Shown: piece after piece, positions 40,481 through 53,100 of the stretch
Numbering within the stretch: the first letter of the stretch is position 1
Layout of the letters: the number at the start of each line of letters is the position of its first letter
Assembly (NCBI GenBank): GCA_031213475.1
Contig: JARUPZ010000018.1
Location: forward strand, 6,547,680 to 6,611,679
Reading direction: 5' to 3'
DNA length: 64,000 nucleotides
From: Nereocystis luetkeana
Taxonomy: Eukaryota > Sar > Phaeophyceae > Laminariales > Laminariaceae
Translations under genes and position numbers: made by a program
Notes under the pieces: generated by a model
Told to the model about the DNA's origin: nothing
Seen by the model: the letters and a program-made list of their open reading frames with translations, nothing else
Databases searched by the model: none

Positions 40481-41520
40481 GTGGGGACACCAGCCGGATT
40501 AATTATGTGGGTATCCTCCCCCCCTCCCAAGAGCCTTCGTTCCTTGCTACGGGTAACCGGTCTCGAACAAAGGCGCGAAGCGAAACAAAATGTTCCCTCC
40601 CATGGAACGATCAGTCATCACTGGGAGTTACTGGGGGTCTTGGGTAACCACGAACTACAACCACGGCAGAAATTCAAGGCCGGGTCACGACATGCGGCGA
40701 CCAGTACTGGTACGAAGACTCGACTACGTATCTTCAAGGATCCACAACGACCATCCCCCTACTCGTGGACTAGCACCTACCTAGGATACAGTACTACCAC
40801 CAACCTCCAGCCCACAGTAGATACGACGTGGGGACACCAGCCGGATTAATTATGTGGGTATCCTCCCCCCTTCCAAGAGCCTTCGTTCCTTGCTACGAGT
40901 AACCGGTCTCGAAAAAAGACGCGAAGCGAAACAAAATGTTCCCTCCCATGGAACGATCAGTCATCACTGGGAGTTACTGGGGGTCTTGGGTAACCACGAA
41001 CTACAACCACGGCAGAAATTCAAGGCCGGGTCACGACATGCGGCGACCAGTACTGGTACGAAGACTCGACTACGTATCTTCAAGGATCCACAACGACCAT
41101 CCTCCTACTCGTGGACTAGCACCTACCTAGGATACAGTACTACCACCAACCTCCAGCCCACAGTAGATACGACGTGGGGACACCAGCCGGATTAATTATG
41201 TGGGTATCCTCCCCCCCTCCCAAGAGCCTTCGTTCCTTGCTACGAGTAACCGGTCTCGAAAAAAGGCGCGAAGCGAAACAAAATGTTCCCTCCCATGGAA
41301 CGATCAGTCATCACTGGGAGTTACTGGGGGTCTTGGGTAACCACGAACTACAACCACGGCAGAAATTCAAGGCCGGGTCACGACATGCGGCGACCAGTAC
41401 TGGTACGAAGACTCGACTACGTATCTTCAAGGATCCACAACGACCATCCTCCTACTCGTGGACTAGCACCTACCTAGGATAGAGTACTACCACCAACCTC
41501 CAGCCCACAGTAGATACGAC
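40481..41520 (+). repeat. 3-monomer unit, copy 2 (1040 bp)
   Basis: Tandem copy of 39441-40480 with monomers at 40481, 40828 (346) and 41174. The only difference I found is C to G at 41482 (GGATAGAG in place of GGATACAG), the same change as at 33510 in another unit. Confidence 0.92.
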
Positions 41521-43594
41521 GTGGGGACACCAGCCGGATTAATTATGTGGGTATCCTCCCCCCCTCCCAAGAGCCTTCGTTCCTTGCTACGAGTAACCGG
41601 TCTCGGAGGCGCGAAGCGAAACAAAATGTTCCCTCCCATGGAACGATCAGTCATTACTGGGAGTTACTGGGGGTCTTGGGTAACCACGAACTACAACCAC
41701 GGCAGCAATTCAAGGCCGGGTCACGACATGCGGCGACCAGTACTGGTACGAAGACTCGACTACGTATCTTCAAGGATCCACAACGACCATCCTCCTACTC
41801 GTGGACTAGCACCTACCTAGGATACAGTACTACCACCAACCTCCAGCCCACAGTAGATACGACGTGGGGACACCAGCCGGATTAATTATGTGGGTATCCT
41901 CCCCCCCTCCCAAGAGCCTTCTTTCCTTGCTACGAGTAACCGGTCTCGAACAAAGGCGCGAAGCGAAACAAACTGTTCCCTCCCATGGAACGATCAGTCA
42001 TCACTGGGAGTTACTGGGGGTCTTGGGTAACCACGAACTACAACCACGGCAGAAACTCAAGGCCGGGTCACGACATGCGGCGACCAGTACTGGTACGAAG
42101 ACTCGACTACGTATCTTCAAGGATCCACAACGACCATCCTCCTACTCGTGGACTAGCACCTACCTAGGATACAGTACTACCACCAACCTCCAGCCCACAG
42201 TAGGTACGACGTGGGGACACCAGCCGGATTAATTATGTGGGTATCCTCCCCCCCTCCCAAGAGCCTTCGTTCCTTGCTACGAGTGACCGGTCTCGAAAAA
42301 AGACGCGAAGCGAAACAAAATGTTCCCTCCCATGGAACGATCAGTCATCACTGGGAGTTACTGGGGGTCTTGGGTAACCACGAACTACAACCACGGCAGA
42401 AATTCAAGGCCGGGTCACGACATGCGGCGACCAGTACTGGTACGAAGACTCGACTACGTATCTTCAAGGATCCACAACGACCATCCTCCTACTCGTGGAC
42501 TAGCACCTACCTAGGATACAGTACTACCACCAACCTCTAGCCCACAGTAGGTACGACGTGGGGACACCAGCCGGATTAATTATGTGGGTATCCTCCCCCC
42601 CTCCCAAGAGCCTTCGTTCCTTGCTACGAGTGACCGGTCTCGAAAAAAGACGCGAAGCGAAACAAAATGTTCCCTCCCATGGAACGATCAGTCATCACTG
42701 GGAGTTACTGGGGGTCTTGGGTAACCACGAACTACAACCACGGCAGAAATTCAAGGCCGGGTCACGACATGCGGCGACCAGTACTGGTACGAAGACTCGA
42801 CTACGTATCTTCAAGGATCCACAACGACCATCCTCCTACTCGTGGACTAGCACCTACCTAGGATACAGTACTACCACCAACCTCCAGCCCACAGTAGATA
42901 CGACGTGGGGACACCAGCCGGATTAATTATGTGGGTATCCTCCCCCCCTCCCAAGAGCCTTCGGTCCTTGCTACGAGTAACCGGTCTCGAACAAAGGCGC
43001 GAAGCGAAACAAAATGTTCCCTCCCATGGAACGATCAGTCATCACTGGGAGTTACTGGGGGTCTTGGGTAACCACGAACTACAACCACGGCAGAAATTCA
43101 AGGCCGGGTCACGACATGCGGCGACCAGTACTGGTACGAAGACTCGACTACGTATCTTCAAGGATCCACAACGACCATCCTCCTACTCGTGGACTAGCAC
43201 CTACCTAGGATACAGTACTACCACCAACCTCCAGCCCACAGTAGATACGACGTGGGGACACCAGCCGGATTATTTATGTGGGTATCCTCCCCCCCTCCCA
43301 AGAGCCTTCGTTCCTTGCTACGAGTAACCGGTCTCGAAGGCGCGAAGCGAAACAAACTTTTCCCTCCCATGGAACGATCAGTCATCACTGAGAGTTACTG
43401 GGGGTCTTGGGTAACCACGAACTACAACCACGGCAGAAATTCAAGGCCGGGTCACGACATGCGGCGACCAGTACTGGTACGAAGACTCGACTACGTATCT
43501 TCAAGGATCCACAACGACCATCCTCCTACTCGTGGACTAGCACCTACCTAGGATACAGTACTTCCACCAACCTCCAGCCCACAGTAGATACGAC
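41521..43594 (+). repeat. Variable block, monomers 121-126
   Basis: Monomers start at 41521 (343), 41864, 42211, 42558, 42905 (each 347) and 43252 (343). The copies at 42211 and 42558 are near-identical neighbours with GAGTGACC and AAAAGACGCG. CAGTAGGTACGAC occurs at the 3' ends of 41864 and 42211. The copy at 43252 introduces ACTTTTCCC with GAGAGTTAC, a linked pair that becomes common at 51-58 kb. Confidence 0.85.
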
Positions 43595-46366
43595 GTGGGG
43601 ACACCAGCCGGATTAATTATGTGGGTATCCTCCCCCCCTCCCAAGAGCCTTCGTTCCTTGCTACGAGTAACCGGTCTGGAACAAAAGCGCGAAGAGAAAC
43701 AAACTGTTCCCTCCCATGGAACGATCAGTCATCACTGGGAGTTACTGGGGGTCTTGGGTAACCACGAACTACAACCACGGCAGAAACTCAAGGCCGGGTC
43801 ACGACATGCGGCGACCAGTACTGGTACGAAGACTCGACTACGTATCTTCAAGGATCCACAACGACCATCCTCCTACTCGTGGACTAGCACCTACCTAGGA
43901 TACAGTACTACCACCAACCTCCAGCCCACAGTAGATACGACGTGGGGACACCAGCCGGATTAATTATGTGGGTATCCTCCCCCCCTCCCAAGAGCCTTCG
44001 TTCCTTGCTACGAGTAACCGGTCTCGAACAAAGGCGCGAAGCGAAACAAAATGTTCCCTCCCATGGAACGATCAGTCATCACTGGGAGTTACTGGGGGTC
44101 TTGGGTAACCACGAACTACAACCACGGCAGAAACTCAAGGCTGGGTCACGACATGCGGCGACCAGTACTGGTACGAAGACTCGACTACGTATCTTCAAGG
44201 ATCCACAACGACCATCCTCCTACTCGTGGACTAGCACCTACCTAGGATACAGTACTACCACCAACCTCCAGCCCACAGTAGATACGACGTGGGGACACCA
44301 GCCGGATTAATTATGTGGGTATCCTCCCCCCCTCCCAAGAGCCTTCGTTCCTTGCTACGAGTGACCGGTCTCGAAAAAAGACGCGAAGCGAAACAAAATG
44401 TTCCCTCCCATGGAACGATCAGTCATCACTGGGAGTTACTGGTGGTCTTGGGTAACCACGAACTACAACCACGGCAGAAATTCAAGGCCGGGTCACGACA
44501 TGCGGCGACCAGTACTGGTACGAAGACTCGACTACGTATCTTCAAGGATCCACAACGACCATCCTCCTACTCGTGGACTAGCACCTACCTAGGATACAGT
44601 ACTACCACCAACCTCCAGCCCACAGTAGATACGACGTGGGGACACCAGCCGGATTAATTATGTGGGTATCCTCCCCCCCTCCCAAGAGCCTTCGGTCCTT
44701 GCTACGAGTAACCGGTCTCGAACAAAGGCGCGAAGCGAAACAAAATGTTCCCTCCCATGGAACGATCAGTCATCACTGGGAGTTACTGGGGGTCTTGGGT
44801 AACCACGAACTACAACCACGGCAGAAATTCAAGGCCGGGTCACGACATGCGGCGACCAGTACTGGTACGAAGACTCGACTACGTATCTTCAAGGATCCAC
44901 AACGACCATCCTCCTACTCGTGGACTAGCACCTACCTAGGATACAGTACTACCACCAACCTCCAGCCCACAGTAGATACGACGTGGGGACACCAGCCGGA
45001 TTAATTATGTGGGTATCCTCCCCCCCTCCCAAGAGCCTTCGTTCCTTGCTACGAGTAACCGGTCTCGAACAAAGGCGCGAAGCGAAACAAAATGTTCCCT
45101 CCCATGGAACGATCAGTCATCACTGGGAGTTACTGGGGGTCTTGGGTAACCACGAACTACAACCACGGCAGAAATTCAAGGCCGGGTCACGAAATGCGGC
45201 GACCAGTACTGGTACGAAGACTCGACTACGTATCTTCAAGGATCCACAACGACCATCCTCCTACTCGTGGACTAGCACCTACCTAGGATACAGTACTACC
45301 ACCAACCTCCAGCCCACAGTAGATACGACGTGGGGACACCAGCCGGATTAATTATGTGGGTATCCTCCCCCCCTCCCAAGAGCCTTCGTTCCTTGCTACG
45401 AGTAACCGGTCTCGAACAAAGGCGCGAAGCGAAACAAAATGTTCCCTCCCATGGAACGATCAGTCATCACTGGGAGTTACTGGGGGTCTTGGGTAACCAC
45501 GAACTACAACCACGGCAGAAATTCAAGGCCGGGTCACGACATGCGGCGACCAGTACTGGTACGAAGACTCGACTACGTATCTTCAAGGATCCACAACGAC
45601 CATCCTCCTACTCGTGGACTAGCACCTACCTAGGATACAGTACTACCACCAACCTCCAGCCCACAGTAGATACGACGTGGGGACACCAGCCGGATTAATT
45701 ATGTGGGTATCCTCCCCCCCTCCCAAGAGCCTTCGTTCCTTGCTACGAGTAACCGGTCTCGAAGGCGCGAAGCGAAACAAAATGTTCCCTCCCATGGAAC
45801 GATCAGTCATCACTGGGAGTTACTGGGGGTCTTGGGTAACCACGAACTACAACCACGGCAGAAATTCAAGGCCGGGTCACGACATGCGGCGACCAGTACT
45901 GGTACGAAGACTCGACTACGTATCTTCAAGGATCCACAACGACCATCCTCCTACTCGTGGACTAGCACCTACCTAGGATACAGTACTACCACCAACCTCC
46001 AGCCCACAGTAGATACGACGTGGGGACACCAGCCGGATTAATTATGTGGGTATCCTCCCCCCCACCCAAGAGCCTTCGTTCCTTGCTACGAGTAACCGGT
46101 CTCGAACAAAGGCGCGAAGCGAAACAAAATGTTCCCTCCCATGGAACGATCAGTCATCACTGGGAGTTACTGGGGGTCTTGGGTAACCACGAACTACAAC
46201 CACGGCAGAAATTCAAGGCCGGGTCACGACATGCGGCGACCAGTACTGGTACGAAGACTCGACTACGTATCTTCAAGGATCCACAACGACCATCCTCCTA
46301 CTCGTGGACTAGCACCTACCTAGGATACAGTACTACCACCAACCTCCAGCCCACAGTAGATACGAC
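43595..46366 (+). repeat. 8-monomer segment, copy 1 (2772 bp; offset 3809)
   Basis: Monomers start at 43595, 43942, 44289, 44636, 44983, 45330, 45677 (343) and 46020. Diagnostic states are GAAACTCAAGGCTGGG (43942 copy), ACTGGTGGTC (44289), TTCGGTCC (44636), CACGAAATGCGG (44983) and a seven-C run followed by ACCC (46020). All recur 3809 bp downstream. The first monomer has three private changes (TCTGGAAC, AAAGCGCG, AAGAGAAAC) not seen in its partner. Confidence 0.88.
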
Positions 46367-47403
46367 GTGGGGACACCAGCCGGATTAATTATGTGGGTAT
46401 CCTCCCCCCCTCCCAAGAGCCTTCGTTCCTTGCTACGAGTAACCGGTCTCGAACAAAGGCGCGAAGCGAAACAAAATGTTCCCTCCCATGGAACGATCAG
46501 TCATCACTGGGAGTTACTGGGGGTCTTGGGTAACCACGAACTACAACCACGGCAGAAATTCAAGGCCGGGTCACGACATGCGGCGACCAGTACTGGTACG
46601 AAGACTCGACTACGTATCTTCAAGGATCCACAACGACCATCCTCCTACTCGTGGACTAGCACCTACCTAGGATACAGTACTACCACCAACCTCCAGCCCA
46701 CAGTAGATACGACGTGGGGACACCAGCCGGATTAATTATGTGGGTATCCTCCCCCCCTCCCAAGAGCCTTCGTTCCTTGCTACGAGTAACCGGTCTCGAA
46801 GGCGCGAAGCGAAACAAAATGTTCCCTCCCATGGAACGATCAGTCATCACTGGGAGTTACTGGGGGTCTTGGGTAACCACGAACTACAACCACGGCAGAA
46901 ATTCAAGGCCGGGTCACGACATGCGGCGACCAGTACTGGTACGAAGACTCGACTACGTATCTTCAAGGATCCACAACGACCATCCTCCTACTCGTGGACT
47001 AGCACCTACCTAGGATACAGTACTACCACCAACCTCCAGCCCACAGTAGATACGACGTGGGGACACCAGCCGGATTAATTATGTGGGTATCCTCCCCCCC
47101 ACCCAAGAGCCTTCGTTCCTTGCTACGAGTAACCGGTCTCGAACAAAGGCGCGAAGCGAAACAAAATGTTCCCTCCCATGGAACGATCAGTCATCACTGG
47201 GAGTTACTGGGGGTCTTGGGTAACCACGAACTACAACCACGGCAGAAATTCAAGGCCGGGTCACGACATGCGGCGACCAGTACTGGTACGAAGACTCGAC
47301 TACGTATCTTCAAGGATCCACAACGACCATCCTCCTACTCGTGGACTAGCACCTACCTAGGATACAGTACTACCACCAACCTCCAGCCCACAGTAGATAC
47401 GAC
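46367..47403 (+). repeat. Three monomers with an internal 1037-bp repeat
   Basis: Monomers start at 46367 (347), 46714 (343) and 47057 (347). The pair at 46714 and 47057 repeats the pair at 45677 and 46020 at an offset of 1037 bp, including the rare T to A change after the cytosine run. The duplicated unit is thus a trimer that begins at 45677. Confidence 0.87.
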
Positions 47404-50175
47404 GTGGGGACACCAGCCGGATTATTTATGTGGGTATCCTCCCCCCCTCCCAAGAGCCTTCGTTCCTTGCTACGAGTAACCGGTCTCGAACAAAGGCGCG
47501 AAGCGAAACAAACTGTTCCCTCCCATGGAACGATCAGTCATCACTGGGAGTTACTGGGGGTCTTGGGTAACCACGAACTACAACCACGGCAGAAACTCAA
47601 GGCCGGGTCACGACATGCGGCGACCAGTACTGGTACGAAGACTCGACTACGTATCTTCAAGGATCCACAACGACCATCCTCCTACTCGTGGACTAGCACC
47701 TACCTAGGATACAGTACTACCACCAACCTCCAGCCCACAGTAGATACGACGTGGGGACACCAGCCGGATTAATTATGTGGGTATCCTCCCCCCCTCCCAA
47801 GAGCCTTCGTTCCTTGCTACGAGTAACCGGTCTCGAACAAAGGCGCGAAGCGAAACAAAATGTTCCCTCCCATGGAACGATCAGTCATCACTGGGAGTTA
47901 CTGGGGGTCTTGGGTAACCACGAACTACAACCACGGCAGAAACTCAAGGCTGGGTCACGACATGCGGCGACCAGTACTGGTACGAAGACTCGACTACGTA
48001 TCTTCAAGGATCCACAACGACCATCCTCCTACTCGTGGACTAGCACCTACCTAGGATACAGTACTACCACCAACCTCCAGCCCACAGTAGGTACGACGTG
48101 GGGACACCAGCCGGATTAATTATGTGGGTATCCTCCCCCCCTCCCAAGAGCCTTCGTTCCTTGCTACGAGTGACCGGTCTCGAAAAAAGACGCGAAGCGA
48201 AACAAAATGTTCCCTCCCATGGAACGATCAGTCATCACTGGGAGTTACTGGTGGTCTTGGGTAACCACGAACTACAACCACGGCAGAAATTCAAGGCCGG
48301 GTCACGACATGCGGCGACCAGTACTGGTACGAAGACTCGACTACGTATCTTCAAGGATCCACAACGACCATCCTCCTACTCGTGGACTAGCACCTACCTA
48401 GGATACAGTACTACCACCAACCTCCAGCCCACAGTAGATACGACGTGGGGACACCAGCCGGATTAATTATGTGGGTATCCTCCCCCCCTCCCAAGAGCCT
48501 TCGGTCCTTGCTACGAGTAACCGGTCTCGAACAAAGGCGCGAAGCGAAACAAAATGTTCCCTCCCATGGAACGATCAGTCATCACTGGGAGTTACTGGGG
48601 GTCTTGGGTAACCACGAACTACAACCACGGCAGAAATTCAAGGCCGGGTCACGACATGCGGCGACCAGTACTGGTACGAAGACTCGACTACGTATCTTCA
48701 AGGATCCACAACGACCATCCTCCTACTCGTGGACTAGCACCTACCTAGGATACAGTACTACCACCAACCTCCAGCCCACAGTAGATACGACGTGGGGACA
48801 CCAGCCGGATTAATTATGTGGGTATCCTCCCCCCCTCCCAAGAGCCTTCGTTCCTTGCTACGAGTAACGGGTCTCGAACAAAGGCGCGAAGCGAAACAAA
48901 ATGTTCCCTCCCATGGAACGATCAGTCATCACTGGGAGTTACTGGGGGTCTTGGGTAACCACGAACTACAACCACGGCAGAAATTCAAGGCCGGGTCACG
49001 AAATGCGGCGACCAGTACTGGTACGAAGACTCGACTACGTATCTTCAAGGATCCACAACGACCATCCTCCTACTCGTGGACTAGCACCTACCTAGGATAC
49101 AGTACTACCACCAACCTCCAGCCCACAGTAGATACGACGTGGGGACACCAGCCGGATTAATTATGTGGGTATCCTCCCCCCCTCCCAAGAGCCTTCGTTC
49201 CTTGCTACGAGTAACCGGTCTCGAACAAAGGCGCGAAGCGAAACAAAATGTTCCCTCCCATGGAACGATCAGTCATCACTGGGAGTTACTGGGGGTCTTG
49301 GGTAACCACGAACTACAACCACGGCAGAAATTCAAGGCCGGGTCACGACATGCGGCGACCAGTACTGGTACGAAGACTCGACTACGTATCTTCAAGGATC
49401 CACAACGACCATCCTCCTACTCGTGGACTAGCACCTACCTAGGATACAGTACTACCACCAACCTCCAGCCCACAGTAGATACGACGTGGGGACACCAGCC
49501 GGATTAATTATGTGGGTATCCTCCCCCCCTCCCAAGAGCCTTCGTTCCTTGCTACGAGTAACCGGTCTCGAAGGCGCGAAGCGAAACAAAATGTTCCCTC
49601 CCATGGAACGATCAGTCATCACTGGGAGTTACTGGGGGTCTTGGGTAACCACGAACTACAACCACGGCAGAAATTCAAGGCCGGGTCACGACATGCGGCG
49701 ACCAGTACTGGTACGAAGACTCGACTACGTATCTTCAAGGATCCACAACGACCATCCTCCTACTCGTGGACTAGCACCTACCTAGGATACAGTACTACCA
49801 CCAACCTCCAGCCCACAGTAGATACGACGTGGGGACACCAGCCGGATTAATTATGTGGGTATCCTCCCCCCCACCCAAGAGCCTTCGTTCCTTGCTACGA
49901 GTAACCGGTCTCGAACAAAGGCGCGAAGCGAAACAAAATGTTCCCTCCCATGGAACGATCAGTCATCACTGGGAGTTACTGGGGGTCTTGGGTAACCACG
50001 AACTACAACCACGGCAGAAATTCAAGGCCGGGTCACGACATGCGGCGACCAGTACTGGTACGAAGACTCGACTACGTATCTTCAAGGATCCACAACGACC
50101 ATCCTCCTACTCGTGGACTAGCACCTACCTAGGATACAGTACTACCACCAACCTCCAGCCCACAGTAGATACGAC
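47404..50175 (+). repeat. 8-monomer segment, copy 2 (2772 bp; offset 3809)
   Basis: Monomers start at 47404, 47751, 48098, 48445, 48792, 49139, 49486 (343) and 49829, matching 43595-46366 in order and markers. Differences seen: the three private changes of monomer 43595 are absent; GTAGGTACG near 48091; and C to G at 48869. After 50175 the pattern departs from copy 1, since 50176 has the AAAA insert where 46367 has CAAA. Confidence 0.88.
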
Positions 50176-53100
50176 GTGGGGACACCAGCCGGATTAATTA
50201 TGTGGGTATCCTCCCCCCCTCCCAAGAGCCTTCGTTCCTTGCTACGAGTAACCGGTCTCGAAAAAAGGCGCGAAGCGAAACAAAATGTTCCCTCCCATGG
50301 AACGATCAGTCATCACTGGGAGTTACTGGGGGTCTTGGGTAACCACGAACTACAACCACGGCAGAAATTCAAGGCCGGGTCACGACATGCGGCGACCAGT
50401 ACTGGTACGAAGACTCGACTACGTATCTTCAAGGATCCACAACGACCATCCTCCTACTCGTGGACTAGCACCTACCTAGGATACAGTACTACCACCAACC
50501 TCCAGCCCACAGTAGATACGACGTGGGGACACCAGCCGGATTATTTATGTGGGTATCCTCCCCCCCTCCCAAGAGCCTTCGTTCCTTGCTACGAGTGACC
50601 GGTCTCGAAAAAAGACGCGAAGCGAAACAAAATGTTCCCTCCCATGGAACGATCAGTCATCACTGGGAGTTACTGGGGGTCTTGGGTAACCACGAACTAC
50701 AACCACGGCAGAAATTCAAGGCCGGGTCACGACATGCGGCGACCAGTACTGGTACGAAGACTCGACTACGTATCTTCAAGGATCCACAACGACCATCCTC
50801 CTACTCGTGGACTAGCACCTACCTAGGATACAGTACTACCACCAACCTCCAGCCCACAGTAGATACGACGTGGGGACACCAGCCGGATTAATTATGTGGG
50901 TATCCTCCCCCCCTCCCAAGAGCCTTCGTTCCTTGCTACGAGTAACCGGTCTCGAAGGCGCGAAGCGAAACAAAATATTCCCTCCCATGGAACGATCAGT
51001 CATCACTGGGAGTTACTGGGGGTCTTGGGTAACCACGAACTACAACCACGGCAAACATTCAAGGCCGGGTCACGACATGCGGCGACCAGTACTGGTACGA
51101 AGACTCGACTACGTATCTTCAAGGATCCACAACGACCATCCTCCTACTCGTGGACTAGCACCTACCTAGGATACAGTACTACCACCAACCTCCAGCCCAC
51201 AGTAGATACGACGTGGGGACACCAGCCGGATTAATTATGTGGGTATCCTCCCCCCCTCCCAAGAGCCTTCGTTCCTTGCTACGAGTAACCGGTCTCGAAA
51301 AAAGGCGCGAAGCGAAACAAAATGTTCCCTCCCATGGAACGATCAGTCATCACTGGGAGTTACTGGGGGTCTTGGGTAACCACGAACTACAACCACGGCA
51401 AACATTCAAGGCCGGGTCACGACATGCGGCGACCAGTACTGGTACGAAGACTCGACTACGTATCTTCAAGGATCCACAACGACCATCCTCCTACTCGTGG
51501 ACTAGCACCTACCTAGGATACAGTACTACCACCAACCTCCAGCCCACAGTAGATACGACGTGGGGACACCAGCCGGACCAATTATGTGGGTATCCTCCCC
51601 CCCTCCCAAGAGCCTTCGTTCCTTGCTACGAGTAACCGGTCTCGAAGGCGCGAAGCGAAACAAACTTTTCCCTCCCATGGAACGATCAGTCATCACTGAG
51701 AGTTACTGGGGGTCTTGGGTAACCACGAACTACAACCACGGCAGAAATTCAAGGCCGGGTCACGACATGCGGCGACCAGTACTGGTACGAAGACTCGACT
51801 ACGTATCTTCAAGGATCCACAACGACCATCCTCCTACTCGTGGACTAGCACCTACCTAGGATACAGTACTACCACCAACCTCCAGCCCACAGTAGATACG
51901 ACGTGGGGACACCAGCCGGATTAATTATGTGGGTATCCTCCCCCCCTCCCAAGAGCCTTCGTTCCTTGCTACGAGTAACCGGTCTCGAAGGCGCGAAGCG
52001 AAACAAAATATTCCCTCCCATGGAACGATCAGTCATCACTGGGAGTTACTGGGGGTCTTGGGTAACCACGAACTACAACCACGGCAGAAATTCAAGGCCG
52101 GGTCACGACATGCGGCGACCAGTACTGGTACGAAGACTCGACTACGTATCTTCAAGGATCCACAACGACCATCCTCCTACTCGTGGACTAGCACCTACCT
52201 AGGATACAGTACTACCACCAACCTCCAGCCCACAGTAGATACGACGTGGGGACACCAGCCGGATTAATTATGTGGGTATCCTCCCCCCCTCCCAAGAGCC
52301 TTCGTTCCTTGCTACGAGTAACCGGTCTCGAAAAAAGGCGCGAAGCGAAACAAAATGTTCCCTCCCATGGAACGATCAGTCATCACTGGGAGTTACTGGG
52401 GGTCTTGGGTAACCACGAACTACAACCACGGCAAACATTCAAGGCCGGGTCACGACATGCGGCGACCAGTACTGGTACGAAGACTCGACTACGTATCTTC
52501 AAGGATCCACAACGACCATCCTCCTACTCGTGGACTAGCACCTACCTAGGATACAGTACTACCACCAACCTCCAGCCCACAGTAGATACGACGTGGGGAC
52601 ACCAGCCGGATTAATTATGTGGGTATCCTCCCCCCCCCCCAAGAGCCTTCGTTCCTTGCTACGAGTAACCGGTCTCGAAGGCGCGAAGCGAAACAAACTT
52701 TTCCCTCCCATGGAACGATCAGTCATCACTGAGAGTTACTGGGGGTCTTGGGTAACCACGAACTACAACCACGGCAGAAATTCAAGGCCGGGTCACGACA
52801 TGCGGCGACCAGTACTGGTACGAAGACTCGACTACGTATCTTCAAGGATCCACAACGACCATCCTCCTACTCGTGGACTAGCACCTACCTAGGATACAGT
52901 ACTACCACCAACCTCCAGCCCACAGTAGATACGACGTGGGGACACCAGCCGGATTAATTATGTGGGTATCCTCCCCCCCTCCCAAGAGCCTTCGTTCCTT
53001 GCTACGAGTAACCGGTCTCGAAGGCGCGAAGCGAAACAAAATGTTCCCTCCCATGGAACGATCAGTCATCACTGGGAGTTACTGGGGGTCTTGGGTAACC

